NCBI RefSeq assembly: GCF_022758235.1
Contig: NZ_JALEBG010000002.1
Location: forward strand, 806,001-870,000
Origin: Pontibacter liquoris
GTDB taxonomy: Bacteria > Bacteroidota > Bacteroidia > Cytophagales > Hymenobacteraceae
DNA: 64,000 nucleotides
Reading direction: 5' to 3'
The notes beneath the pieces are model-generated. The model saw nothing but the letters and a program-made list of their open reading frames with translations, was not told the origin of the DNA and did not search any database. Below are positions 27,259 to 35,570 of this stretch, piece after piece (the stretch's first letter is position 1; every line of letters starts with the position of its first letter). The position numbers and the translations under genes are program-made.

Positions 27259-27819
27259 ATGCTCCGCACCCTCCTCCAGCAAGTCCCCTACTTCACGCCC
27301 GACGATATCGACGCTTTTGAGCTGTTGTGGCAAAAGCGGGTGCAGCTGCGCCGGTATGATTTCCTGATCCGGCAGGGGCAGGTGGAGCAGGGGTTATACC
27401 TGGTGACCAGCGGGGCCTTGCGCATTTACTACCCGTTGCCCGACGAGGAGATCTGCGTGGGCTTTGGCTATCCTAACACCCTGCTGGTTTCTTTTCCGTC
27501 GTTTGTGGATGCCTCGCCCTCGGCCTATTATATCCAGGCGCTGAAAAAGAGTGAGCTGCTGGGCATCAGCAAGCAGGATTTTGTGCAGCTGATGGAGCGC
27601 AGGCCCAACATCCGGCGCTTCTGGTACCAGGAGCTGGAGAAGGCGCTGGTGGGTAAGATCGAGCGTGAGGTAGACCTGCTGCTACCCGAGCCGGAGCAGC
27701 GCCTGCAGCGCGTGTGGCAGCGCAGCCCGCACCTGTTCCAGCACATCCCTAAAAAGTACATTGCCTCGTACCTGCGCATGTCGCCTGAAACGCTGAGCCG
27801 GCTGAAGTATAAATCTTGA
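27259..27819 (+). CDS. Crp/Fnr family transcriptional regulator
   Basis: A 186-residue regulator. The N-terminal cyclic-nucleotide-binding-like beta-roll (about 20-120) contains YDFLIRQGQVEQGLYLVTSG near 33-52. The C-terminal part is a short winged helix with the recognition-helix region HIPKKYIASYLRMSPETLSRLK near 162-183. There is no Cys-rich N-terminus, so it does not sense oxygen with a classical Fnr cluster, and the effector is unknown. An Fnr/Crp-type palindrome overlaps its stop codon and lies just upstream of the DinB gene's promoter box, which points to that gene as a target. Confidence 0.9.
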   Translation: MLRTLLQQVPYFTPDDIDAFELLWQKRVQLRRYDFLIRQGQVEQGLYLVTSGALRIYYPLPDEEICVGFGYPNTLLVSFPSFVDASPSAYYIQALKKSELLGISKQDFVQLMERRPNIRRFWYQELEKALVGKIEREVDLLLPEPEQRLQRVWQRSPHLFQHIPKKYIASYLRMSPETLSRLKYKS

Positions 27820-27829
27820 TCCGCGTCAA
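27816..27829 (+). promoter_or_regulatory. Candidate Crp/Fnr-type operator
   Basis: TTGATCCGCGTCAA is a near-perfect dyad of the TTGAT-N4-ATCAA class bound by Crp/Fnr-family regulators. Its first bases overlap the TGA stop of the adjacent regulator gene. It is centred about 34 bp upstream of the -7 box at 27853-27860, a position from which a Crp-type protein could activate. Confidence 0.6.
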
Positions 27830-27852
27830 GGATTGGGAAGCGTAAACAGCTG

Positions 27853-27860
27853 TATATTTG
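27853..27860 (+). promoter_or_regulatory. Promoter of the DinB-family gene
   Basis: TATATTTG matches the Bacteroidota -7 box TAnnTTTG; a TTG at 27833-27835 could serve as the -33 element with 17 bp between. The first in-frame ATG is at 27880, giving a short leader. Confidence 0.55.
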
Positions 27861-27879
27861 GCGTATATCCTCTAAAACT

Positions 27880-28443
27880 ATGGAATTTATGAACACACTG
27901 GCACAGCTTTCCCAAACCACCAAAGGCCTTTACGATACCGTAGCCGCCGAATTCGCTCCGCTCGACCTGAGCAGCCTCAACTTCAAGCCCGGCCCTGAGA
28001 GCTGGAGCATCCTGGAGTGCCTCGAACACCTGAACCGCTACAGCCGCTACTACAACCCGGCCCTGGCCAACGCCATTGCCCAAAATTCCGGTAGCCCCAC
28101 GGTGCCCCATATCAGCTACAGCTGGCTCGGCAAAAAATCACTGGAGATGGTGCAGCCGCAGCTCCTGAAAAAGCACAAAACCGTAAAGCACATGAACCCC
28201 AACAACAGCCCGCTGAACCGCGCCACGCTAGAGGAGTTTCTGCAGCACCAGACAGAGCTGCTGCGCCTGCTGGAGGAGGCCAAAAAAGCCAACCTCCATA
28301 AAAAAGCCGTGCCGGTGGAGTTTCTGAAGCTGCTGAAGCTGCGGATAGGCGAGGCGCTGGAGTTTGTAGTGGCGCACCAGGAGCGGCACGTGCAGCAGGC
28401 CCTGCGGGTAAAGCAGTTGCTGACCAGGCAGGCGGCAGCATGA
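27880..28443 (+). CDS. DinB-family four-helix metal-binding protein
   Basis: A 187-residue DinB-like helical protein. The conserved start region ESWSILECLEHLNRYSRYY near residues 46-64 includes the first metal His, and VVAHQERHVQQALRVKQLL near 163-181 supplies the two later His in the HxxxH arrangement. Members of this superfamily include thiol S-transferases that use bacillithiol or mycothiol, as well as proteins of unknown role. A YtxJ bacillithiol-system protein is encoded elsewhere in the window, so bacillithiol use is possible. A second ATG at 27889 could also be the start. The gene follows the Crp/Fnr regulator by 60 bp. Confidence 0.82.
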   Translation: MEFMNTLAQLSQTTKGLYDTVAAEFAPLDLSSLNFKPGPESWSILECLEHLNRYSRYYNPALANAIAQNSGSPTVPHISYSWLGKKSLEMVQPQLLKKHKTVKHMNPNNSPLNRATLEEFLQHQTELLRLLEEAKKANLHKKAVPVEFLKLLKLRIGEALEFVVAHQERHVQQALRVKQLLTRQAAA

Positions 28444-28655
28444 GTATAAACCGATACATCTCCCACTTCTCGCCCATACTTGCTTTCTGCTGCTAAAGGT
28501 AAAAGCATGACCCCGTCGGATGCTTGCGCCATACTTTGGCGTAAGGTCTTGCAGTGCGTGTACCTGTCCCGAAGTATTTCAGAGGCGCCAGTAAGCGGCG
28601 GAGCCACGGTATATCTCGTAAAATATCGTAAATTTGCCTAAACAGCTGCAAGACA

Positions 28656-29147
28656 ATGGCAGAAACCTATACTTCGGACTTCGGAACCATCCTGCTCTTT
28701 CTGGTAGGCGGGACTATCTTTGTGTTGCTTGGCTTGTTTACGGCCAGACTGATCCGCCCCAGCCGGCCGAACGAGGAGAAGCTCACCACTTATGAAAGTG
28801 GGGAGGAGCCGATCGGTAATGCCTGGGTGCAGTTTAACCCGCGCTTTTACGTGGTGGCGCTTATCTTCATCATTTTTGATGTGGAGCTTGCCTTCCTGTT
28901 TCCGTGGGCAACCGTGTTTGGGCGAAGAGATCTGATCGAAGCCACAGACGGGGCGTGGGGCTGGTTTGCACTCATCGAGATGGTGGTTTTTATCGGCATT
29001 CTGGTACTTGGGCTGGCGTACGCCTGGGCCAAAGGGCACTTAGACTGGATAAAACCTAAGCCGGTGCTGCCGCAGAGCCGCTCCAGAATCCCGATGGAGG
29101 TATACGAGCAACTGAATGCCCGGCAGGAGGCAAAACAGGAAGTATAG
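28656..29147 (+). CDS. nuoA: NADH-quinone oxidoreductase subunit A
   Basis: A 163-residue membrane subunit of complex I, normal in pattern but with a longer C-terminal tail than the usual 120-140 residues. Three transmembrane segments are visible (about 10-32, 68-88, 103-125). The conserved loop [20 protein letters not shown] near 47-66 and the acidic [11 protein letters not shown] near 76-86 are diagnostic. A possible -7 box, TAAATTTG, lies at 28629-28636. nuoB and nuoC follow on the same strand. Confidence 0.95.
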   Translation: MAETYTSDFGTILLFLVGGTIFVLLGLFTARLIRPSRPNEEKLTTYESGEEPIGNAWVQFNPRFYVVALIFIIFDVELAFLFPWATVFGRRDLIEATDGAWGWFALIEMVVFIGILVLGLAYAWAKGHLDWIKPKPVLPQSRSRIPMEVYEQLNARQEAKQEV

Positions 29148-29238
29148 CAGGGATGGAAGAAAGACAAAAGAAGAACGAGGAAGTATAATGCTTCATACCT
29201 CCTCATTCGTGATTCGGAATTCATAATTCGTAATTAAA

Positions 29239-29787
29239 TTGGATAAGACAGGAGAAGGCGGTGTAGTGGTCACCAAACTGGACGATCTGCTCAACTGGGC
29301 GCGGCTCACCTCGCTGTTCCCGATGGGCTTTGGTTTGGCTTGCTGCGCCATCGAGATGATGGGCGCGTATGCCTCGGGTTATGACCTGGACCGCTTCGGC
29401 ATTATTCCGCGCGCTTCGCCCAGGCAGTCGGATGTGATGATTGTGGCCGGCACGGTTACCTTTAAGATGGCCGACCGCGTGCGCCGCCTCTACGAACAGA
29501 TGCCCGAGCCGCGCTACGTGATCTCGATGGGAAGCTGCTCTAACTGTGGCGGCCCGTACTGGGAGCACGGCTACCACGTGGTGAAAGGCGTGGACCGGAT
29601 CATACCGGTGGATGTATACGTACCGGGCTGCCCACCCAGACCGGAGGCGCTAATCGGGGGCTTTCTGCAGCTGCAGGAAATCATCCGCAAGGAAACGGTT
29701 CGCGCGCCCAGAGCCGTGCAGCAGCTCATGGCCAAACGCGCGCAGCAAGGCCAGCCGGTAGCCGATGCCGATAAGCAGGTTTCCTGA
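29239..29787 (+). CDS. nuoB: NADH-quinone oxidoreductase subunit B, TTG start
   Basis: A 182-residue subunit that carries the N2 [4Fe-4S] cluster next to the quinone site. Ligand-bearing motifs are [12 protein letters not shown] near residues 32-43, [16 protein letters not shown] near 94-109 and [11 protein letters not shown] near 128-138. No ATG is available: an in-frame TAA at 29224 closes the frame upstream, and the first Met codon lies inside the conserved part, so the start must be TTG at 29239 or the GTG at 29266. The preceding 30 bp resemble the ATTACGAATT-type repeat seen near 47.49 kb. Confidence 0.94.
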   Translation: MDKTGEGGVVVTKLDDLLNWARLTSLFPMGFGLACCAIEMMGAYASGYDLDRFGIIPRASPRQSDVMIVAGTVTFKMADRVRRLYEQMPEPRYVISMGSCSNCGGPYWEHGYHVVKGVDRIIPVDVYVPGCPPRPEALIGGFLQLQEIIRKETVRAPRAVQQLMAKRAQQGQPVADADKQVS

Positions 29788-29830
29788 TTCATTCACATAG
29801 TCACTCAATCACTCATTCAAAATTAAAGGC

Positions 29831-30433
29831 GTGCAGTTCGAAGAGCTTAAGCAGTTTATAGTGGCGCAGTTTGGCCCTGAGGTGATACTTGCCGAGAAGG
29901 CGGATGCCCTGCAACCGTACCTGGTGCTCCAGCCAGGTCGCCTGGCCGAGGTATGCCTGGCCCTGCACGACAACGAATTGACCTACTTCGATTTTCTTTC
30001 CTGCCTCACTGGCATCGACAACGGGCCTGAGGCCGGCACGATGGAGGTGGCGTATACCTTATACTCCATCCCCTATAACCATCGCCTCACGCTGAAGGTG
30101 CAGGTGCCCCGCAACACCACGCCCGAGCTGCCCATGCCCGAAGTTCCGACTGTCAGCCACATCTGGCGCACCGCCGACTGGCACGAGCGGGAGGTGTTCG
30201 ACATGTTCGGCATCTACTTTAAAGACCACCCGGATATGCGCCGCATCCTTTGCGCCGCCGACTGGCAGGGCCACCCGCTGCGCAAAGATTACCAGCTGCA
30301 GGATTACTACCACGGCATCAAAGTGCCTTTCGACCGGCACAATGCATTCAACGGCTTTAAAGGTGAGCCGCAGTGGCTGACCTCGGAGCCGACGCCTTTT
30401 TCGGATAAGCGCGAGAAACCAGAGCCAGAGTAG
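29831..30433 (+). CDS. nuoC: NADH-quinone oxidoreductase subunit C, GTG start
   Basis: A 200-residue NuoC (30-kDa subunit) of the peripheral arm of complex I. The family signature is HEREVFDMFGIYFKDHPDMR near residues 117-136, followed by RILCAADWQGHPLRKDYQ. The start is GTG at 29831 with no ATG nearby. In most Bacteroidota nuoD follows directly; here the next 930 bp are repeats and the next plus-strand gene is nuoD more than 5 kb away. Confidence 0.94.
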   Translation: MQFEELKQFIVAQFGPEVILAEKADALQPYLVLQPGRLAEVCLALHDNELTYFDFLSCLTGIDNGPEAGTMEVAYTLYSIPYNHRLTLKVQVPRNTTPELPMPEVPTVSHIWRTADWHEREVFDMFGIYFKDHPDMRRILCAADWQGHPLRKDYQLQDYYHGIKVPFDRHNAFNGFKGEPQWLTSEPTPFSDKREKPEPE

Positions 30434-30649
30434 TACCGGGTCCAACCACCTCTGCCCCTCCTTGGCTAAGGAGGGGAGCCTGACTTATTGAAGTTTCTGC
30501 TGATTTCCTGTAGCCCAGCATCTAAGTGAATAAAGTTAATATTGTTTGCGAAGCGAAGGGCATTGACTCCGAGCTCTTGTAAACTGCTGCGGATTCCCTT
30601 ATACACATACTTACTCTTTATCAGCTGCATTCATTCTTTCATTCGATAT

Positions 30650-31210
30650 AAGCTATACTTGCTAGCTACTTTTATTCCGCAGTTTTATACTTGCCTTGTT
30701 TCATCTTTTGCTTTGGAGCGCTCCAAGCCCGCGGGGGCTCGTCCTTGCGTTGAGCGCTGTGGCGTGAAGCTGCTCCTCGCAGATGCTGCGGGCTGCCGCA
30801 TGCGCGGCACCGCAACACACCAAGGCGCTCTACCCGAGAACTGGGATCAATTCGATAGCTACTGCCTTTGCTAATGGAAACCCCTGTAGGGACAGGTCGC
30901 GACCTGTCCGCAATACGGCAGCCGCTATGAAAGGATAGCCGGAAGTATAGCAGTAGCAGAAAGTCCCCCTTTGAAGGGGGTAGGGGGATGTTATCACCTG
31001 AACTATGCTGGTTATACTTGTCTCTGGTAAAACAGCCCTCTTTCCCTTTTGTCACCCTGAAAGGATCTTGTGAGCAAGCTAATGAAGCCAAAACAACAAC
31101 ACTCATACTTCACCAACAGTAATTACAGACTCCCCTCCTTAAACTAGCGAGAACGCGAGTTCGAAGCTAGCGAGCGTAGCTCTGAGGGGCCAGGGGTGGT
31201 TGGACCCGGC
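30650..31210 (+). repeat. Composite modular intergenic element, copy B
   Basis: The order is the same as in copy A: TATACTT leader (30655, 30686); GC-rich core 30715-30860, starting GGAGCGCTCCAAGCCCGCGG and ending TTCGATAGCTACTG; the CCCCCTTTGAAGGGGGTAGG module at 30963-30982; a TCACCCTGAAAGGATCTTG module at 31054-31072 (shared with copy C but not A); and the CTCCCCTCCTT...GAGGGGCCAGGGGTGG module ending GGTTGGACCC at about 31131-31206 (with the same GAGAACGCGAGTTCGAAGC insert as copy A). The TCATTTCGACG hairpin is missing here. Confidence 0.85.
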
Positions 31211-31314
31211 ATTGCACCGCTTATACTTCATTAAGAACCAACAGCCGAACTCCTTCCCATATTCAGTAGCAGGGCACTCTATATAAGGGGTAGGCCACAT
31301 CACCTGGTAAACAA

Positions 31315-31346
31315 AAAGGCCGCCAGTTATACTTCCGGCGGCCTTT
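31315..31346 (-). terminator. Terminator of the prohibitin-like gene
   Basis: AAAGGCCGCC (31315-31324) pairs with GGCGGCCTTT (31337-31346) around a 12-nt loop that itself contains TTATACTT. On the minus strand TTGTTTACC follows. It lies 20 bp past the stop at 31367. Confidence 0.82.
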
Positions 31347-31366
31347 GGTTTATACCTGGCTATAGA

Positions 31367-32158
31367 TTACTCCACATTCTTAAAAAACGTGGGCGAGTTG
31401 CCGTAGAGCGGGGTGCGGCCGTCCCATTTCTCAATGAACTGCTGCTGAATGAGCAGCGACGTGAGGGTGCGCTGGCGCAGCTCGTTGGCGCGGGCTTCGG
31501 CCTCTGCTTCTACTATCTTTTTACGGGCCTGGGCTTCGGCTACTTTCAGCTCGTTTTCTACCTGCATGGCCTGCTGCACGGCTTTGTTTTTGAGGTTCAC
31601 GGCCTGCACAATTACATCGGGGTATTGCAGGCCGCTGGTCATCTGCTCCAGGGCGAAGCCTTCTTTGCGCAGTGCATCGCCAAGCGCCTGCTGCACTTTG
31701 TCCTCAAAACTCTGGCGGTTAGAGATGATGCTGTCAGTGCTGTACTGGTTAAACTGGATGCGGAATGCGTCGCGGGTATAGTTGTAGAGCGTGGTTTCGG
31801 TGATCTGGTTTATCTCTTTGCGGTATTTGCTGAAGATCTGCGGACTTTGCCCGGCAATTACCCTAAACGAGAGCGTCGGGTCTACAGTGAAAACCGAGCC
31901 GTCTTTGGCATTTACGGTAAAAGGCGCATAGTCTACGGTCTGCACGAAAGTGGGGAACTGGAACACTTCTTCGGTAAGGGGGTTGTACCACACGCGCCCT
32001 GTTACCAGACTTACGTCCTGCACGCCTTTGTCGGAGCCGTAGAGTTTTACCAGGATGCCTTCGTGGCCGGCGTCGATGCGGGTACAGGAGGTGATGGCGG
32101 TAGCGGAAAAGGCAAGGAGCAGGAGGACGGCAACGGTCCAGGTTAAGGTTCGGTTCAT
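31367..32158 (-). CDS. Prohibitin/SPFH-family lipoprotein
   Basis: A 263-residue band-7 (SPFH) domain protein. The N-terminus is a hydrophobic segment ending SATAITSC, a lipobox, so the protein should be lipid-anchored after export. The SPFH domain covers about 28-215 (DAGHEGILVKLYGSDKG; FTVDPTLSFRV), and the C-terminal half is an Ala/Glu-rich coiled coil (KVAEAQARKKIVEAEAEARA near 207-226). Family members form large membrane rings that scaffold proteases or lipid domains. Its ATG overlaps the stop of the upstream small-protein gene as TGATG, so the two are translationally coupled. Confidence 0.87.
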   Translation of the reverse strand: MNRTLTWTVAVLLLLAFSATAITSCTRIDAGHEGILVKLYGSDKGVQDVSLVTGRVWYNPLTEEVFQFPTFVQTVDYAPFTVNAKDGSVFTVDPTLSFRVIAGQSPQIFSKYRKEINQITETTLYNYTRDAFRIQFNQYSTDSIISNRQSFEDKVQQALGDALRKEGFALEQMTSGLQYPDVIVQAVNLKNKAVQQAMQVENELKVAEAQARKKIVEAEAEARANELRQRTLTSLLIQQQFIEKWDGRTPLYGNSPTFFKNVE

Positions 32159-32346
32159 CAGGTGTTCAGTTTGGTAAGGGAAAAACGAATGACAAAGAAA
32201 TTGATAAGTATAAGGAGAGTCAGCAGTACGAAGCCAAGTATAACCGAGGCATCGGAAGGCTGGCGGATAAGCGTGGCCACTTCAGTATAGGCAAACACAT
32301 CTGCCAGGAGCAGCAGGCCAAGCAGCAGCAGGTAAAGGGGTTTCAT
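32158..32346 (-). CDS. Small two-helix membrane protein coupled to the prohibitin-like gene
   Basis: A 62-residue protein made almost entirely of two hydrophobic segments (about 3-24 and 35-55) joined by EVATLIRQPSDASV. I do not recognise a family. It is judged real because its stop overlaps the prohibitin-like start by one base (TGATG) and its N-terminus MKPLY is a normal membrane-insertion start. It may be a membrane partner of the SPFH protein. Confidence 0.65.
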   Translation of the reverse strand: MKPLYLLLLGLLLLADVFAYTEVATLIRQPSDASVILGFVLLTLLILINFFVIRFSLTKLNT

Positions 32347-32639
32347 GGCGATGGTTTTTAGCCGTTTGTAAAGGCAATATATAGAAAATTTTCTATTCTA
32401 ACTTGTCTTAAACCCAATTGCTGAGAAGAGCTGAGAAGAAACAAGTATGGCCGGATTGGCAGGCGTGGCTGCTTTTGCTATTTAAGTATGATCCTTTGCG
32501 GAGCTTTTGCCAGTGCGGGTTTCAGCCAGGCCGGAGAGGTAGAGCAGGCGGAAGTATGCGCTGCAAGTATTATTTGAACGGAGCCTTGCTTTAGAAGAAT
32601 TGTACTCTTGAGAGGACCGCAGGAGTGTTTCCACCAGCT

Positions 32640-33602
32640 TTAAGCCAGCGTTAGGACCACATTGCCAATTTTCTGCCCTGTCTCCACATACCTGTAAGCT
32701 TCCACGATCTGCTCTAAGGTATAACTCCGGTCCAGCACCGGCTTAAACTCCTTTTGCGCTACCAGTTGCCCGAGGAACTCTACATCGGCTTTGCTGATGG
32801 TTGGAATCGGGAACATCACCTTTTTGCCCTTCCGCAGTGGCGTGAGCAGTGCCAGGTAAACATTCTCCCAGTTTTTGCCAAGCTCGGTAGAGATATAAAT
32901 CCCGTTCTCGGTCAGCACCGGTTTGCAGTGCCCAAAGGAGGTTTTGCCAACGGCATCCAGCACCAGGTCATACTTGCGGCCTGCCCGGGCATAATCTTCC
33001 TGCGTGTAATCGATCACCACATCAGCCCCCAGGGACTTGACAAGCGGAACACGTTGAGTATGGCAAACAGCCGTTACGTGCGCCCCGAAATGTTTGAGCA
33101 GCTGCACTGCCGCCGAGCCGATAGCGCCCGTTGCCCCATACACCAGCACCGCTTGCCCGGCAGTTACGTTTGCTGCCCGGATGTGGCCTAGCGCATAGTG
33201 GGCACCTTCGGTGATCGGGGCCGCTTCTTCGTAGGTCAGGCCTTCGGGCATGGTCGTAAAGGCGTCGTTTTCCACTAATGTCATGTACTGGCCATGTCCG
33301 CCGCACTTCTTGTCGTTATAGCCGAACACATTTTCCCCGACTTTTACAGATTGCACGGCCTTGCCCACTGCTTCTACCTGGCCGGCAAACTCACAACCCA
33401 GCGTTTGGTAATTGGGCCGGAGCAGGCCGCTCCAGAACCTCGAAATGAAATATTCGGCACTCCGGAACCCGCTGTCGGTGCGGTTAACCGTCGAGGCGTA
33501 GACCCGCACCAGCACTTCATTGTCTTTGGGCTTTGGCTTGGCAACTTCCTGTATACTGACCACTTCGGGAGGTCCGTACCGGGTATGTACTGCTGCTTTC
33601 AT
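32640..33602 (-). CDS. NAD(P)-dependent alcohol dehydrogenase / quinone oxidoreductase-like
   Basis: A 320-residue medium-chain dehydrogenase/reductase. GroES-like N-terminal domain about 1-120 (VLVRVYASTVNRTDSGFRS; GCEFAGQVEAVGKAVQSVKV); Rossmann domain about 125-260 with the nucleotide motif VYGATGAIGSAAVQLLKHFG near 148-167. The structural and catalytic zinc ligands of true alcohol dehydrogenases are not evident, which fits the quinone-reductase-like branch of NADPH-dependent enzymes. It is part of the opposite-strand block that separates nuoC from nuoD, with no obvious operon partner. Confidence 0.87.
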   Translation of the reverse strand: MKAAVHTRYGPPEVVSIQEVAKPKPKDNEVLVRVYASTVNRTDSGFRSAEYFISRFWSGLLRPNYQTLGCEFAGQVEAVGKAVQSVKVGENVFGYNDKKCGGHGQYMTLVENDAFTTMPEGLTYEEAAPITEGAHYALGHIRAANVTAGQAVLVYGATGAIGSAAVQLLKHFGAHVTAVCHTQRVPLVKSLGADVVIDYTQEDYARAGRKYDLVLDAVGKTSFGHCKPVLTENGIYISTELGKNWENVYLALLTPLRKGKKVMFPIPTISKADVEFLGQLVAQKEFKPVLDRSYTLEQIVEAYRYVETGQKIGNVVLTLA

Positions 33603-33717
33603 GCGTGTAAGGGCTTATACTTTATACTTGTTGCCAGCGCATAGGCTAGGAGCAGAAAGTAAAATTGCAAGCGCGAGCTTGAAGCTCCTGCCTTGCCATT
33701 ATCTTCTTATATGAGAT

Positions 33718-33824
33718 AGCACGTTTGTTGGCCTCTTGCTGGCACGAGTTTGTAGCTTGTGTGTGGGTACTGTCTTTTAAAATGGCTTGAAGTATGAGCT
33801 TCAAGTTTGTACTGGCGCGAGCTG
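33718..33824. repeat. REP-like inverted repeat downstream of the MutS-like gene
   Basis: TGGCACGAGTTTGTAGCTTG (from about 33736) and, inverted, CTTGAAGTATGAGCTTCAAG with TACTGGCGCGAGC (33787-33822) form the two ends of an imperfect hairpin with GGGTACTGTC near its middle. A related copy lies at about 35215-35297, on the other side of the MutS-like gene. The inner arm encodes the last seven or so codons and the stop of that gene. Confidence 0.65.
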
Positions 33825-35159
33825 GCTTTCACCCTGCACAATTTCTTCAATGATCTCGAGTATCTTCTCATTCTTTACTATTGTGAGCCCGACTCTTTCT
33901 GAAGATATCCCGTCCTTTAGTTTATAACTGTAGACCGGCGTATCACCTTCGAGTATTGATTCCAGCTGCTTAAAGGTGATATTCTGCAACTTTACCAACT
34001 CCTGACAAACTTCTACAATATGAGTAGAAATGAAGAAGAGGGATGATCTTATTTCTGCAAACTTCGATGTGATCAATAGCGTGGCATCAAAGGCATCCTT
34101 GACATTGGTTCCTCTGAAAAGCTCATCGAAGATCACAAAGACCTTCTTCTTCTCTTTTATCTTCAGCGCAATCTCCTTCACCCTTCTTACTTCGCTGTAG
34201 TAGTGGCTGTAGCCTTTATAAATGCTGTCAGAGATGTTTATGGTGGAGTATAGTCCGCTAAAAACGGACGTCTCCATAGCGCTTGCCGGTACAGGAAAAC
34301 CAATGTGTGCAAGGAATATACATAGCCCCACTGTTTTTAAAAAAGTAGACTTCCCAGCCATGTTAGCCCCTGAAACAAAGCACAAGTTGCTGTTCTCATT
34401 TAATGCAATGCTGTTCAGGACCGGCTCCTCCAAAAGCGGATGGAAAAGGTTTTCAATTCTTAGCAGGGGCTTTGGAGACGCGCTAATTTTAGCAAAGGAG
34501 AGACCTTTGTTTCGCGCTATTTCAGCCACAGAAGCAAAGGCATCCAGCAGGTCGGTTAGTTTCAGCAAATTACTTATTCTTTCCTTCTCCTGCTTTCTGA
34601 TAAGCCCGTCTAAACGGCTTACATGTCGGAAAGTAACCTGCTTAAGGTTAGGCTTAAGAAAGCTGTTGAATTCGGGAGCATTTTGTACCGCTTCAACCTC
34701 CTCTTTAAGTTGAATAAAAAAGGGAGGCAGATCATACTTTGCTAAGGAGTCGACAATATTGGAAAGATTCAGCAGATGATCCCTTAAAAACTCAACGCCC
34801 CTGGCTATAAGGTTATATTCGTTGCTTACCTGTAGTTGGTTATTTAGCCAATGCGCACAGGAATCAATAAAATTGTCCCGCAAAACAGGTATGTTCAGGT
34901 TCAGATAAAGCTCTATAGCATAGAGCTTTTTTCTATCCAGCTCAAAACAAAAGCTGTTATCAAGTATAAACTTTATGGCTGAGACCCTGTATTCTAGCTG
35001 GTCTACATTATCAGTGGGCGTTCTCATTAGGTGCTCTAAGGCATCACTCCCACCTCGTGTTGTAGTCCGGTCATAAAACCCCAACACTGAAACATCGCCC
35101 ATTATCAATGGAAAAATATTTAAGTCTGTTTCTGTTTGTAAGTCTAGTCCGAAGCTCAT
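33801..35159 (-). CDS. MutS-related ATPase (MutS domain III/V type)
   Basis: A 452-residue protein corresponding to the helical lever/clamp and ATPase domains of MutS, without the mismatch-recognition and connector domains. Walker A is GANMAGKSTFLKTVG near residues 264-278; the dimer-interface region is YSTINISDSIYKGYSHY; Walker B is KVFVIFDELFRGTNVKDAFD near 341-360; FISTHIVEV is the signalling His motif. Such short MutS-like proteins are common in Bacteroidota, with unproven function; absence of domain I argues against mismatch recognition. The gene is visibly AT-richer than its neighbours and is bracketed by related REP-like repeats, one of which supplies its C-terminus (SQLAPVQT). Confidence 0.85.
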   Translation of the reverse strand: MSFGLDLQTETDLNIFPLIMGDVSVLGFYDRTTTRGGSDALEHLMRTPTDNVDQLEYRVSAIKFILDNSFCFELDRKKLYAIELYLNLNIPVLRDNFIDSCAHWLNNQLQVSNEYNLIARGVEFLRDHLLNLSNIVDSLAKYDLPPFFIQLKEEVEAVQNAPEFNSFLKPNLKQVTFRHVSRLDGLIRKQEKERISNLLKLTDLLDAFASVAEIARNKGLSFAKISASPKPLLRIENLFHPLLEEPVLNSIALNENSNLCFVSGANMAGKSTFLKTVGLCIFLAHIGFPVPASAMETSVFSGLYSTINISDSIYKGYSHYYSEVRRVKEIALKIKEKKKVFVIFDELFRGTNVKDAFDATLLITSKFAEIRSSLFFISTHIVEVCQELVKLQNITFKQLESILEGDTPVYSYKLKDGISSERVGLTIVKNEKILEIIEEIVQGESQLAPVQT

Positions 35160-35570
35160 TAGCCTGTATATGTTGGATGTATTGTAACAGCAAACAGTAC
35201 TACAACTCCTCCTTCTGGCGCGAGCTTGTAGTTTGGGTCCCGGTACTACTAATTTGCAAAGGGACAGAAGTACGAGCTACAAGCTCGCACTAGCGAGGTA
35301 TGGAGTAATCTCTCTTGTGTCATATGGCCTTCTAACATTTTAATAGTTTTTGCTTTGTAGGCTTATTTTATTAGATCATTGAACTAAAGAATAATCATCT
35401 ATTTATAAATACTTTAACTAAGATAGTATAATTAAAATATAGTAAAAATTTAAATTATTTTAATCGTACCTAGATCTCTGTTTTGAAAACTCAACTAACA
35501 AAACTCCATAATTCCCTCCTTTTTCCGACCTTTGCCGAACAGGCAACTTTTTAACTTTTTAACTCACCCC
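35160..35570. other. AT-rich spacer before nuoD
   Basis: No gene is seen. The first 140 bp hold the REP-like inverted repeat; 35300-35530 is very AT-rich with runs such as TAAAATATAGTAAAAATTTA. The nuoD promoter should lie here but no unique box can be chosen. Confidence 0.6.
35215..35297. repeat. REP-like inverted repeat upstream of the MutS-like gene
   Basis: TGGCGCGAGCTTGTAG (about 35216-35231) is matched in inverse by CTACAAGCTCGCAC (35276-35289), with GGGTCCCGGTACT and AGTACGAG in the arms. It shares the outer GGC-CGAG-TTGTAG and inner GGTACT elements with the repeat at about 33.74-33.82 kb. Confidence 0.75.

Larger units (their letters stand above)
30434..31366. other. Gene-free repeat region after nuoC
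   Basis: There is no gene in 933 bp. It opens with a reversed CCAACCACCTCTGCCCCTCC module (30440-30480), then holds composite element copy B and the terminator of the convergent prohibitin-like gene. Small frames here lie over repeat sequence and are not conserved between copies. Confidence 0.8.

Noticed and set aside
30672-31106. 144-codon minus-strand frame in composite element copy B
   Set aside because: It crosses several repeat modules and is not kept in copies A or C.
35532-35570. TTG start for nuoD at 35532
   Set aside because: The extra 13 residues come from T-rich leader DNA and have no family match; GTG 35571 gives a normal NuoD N-terminus.
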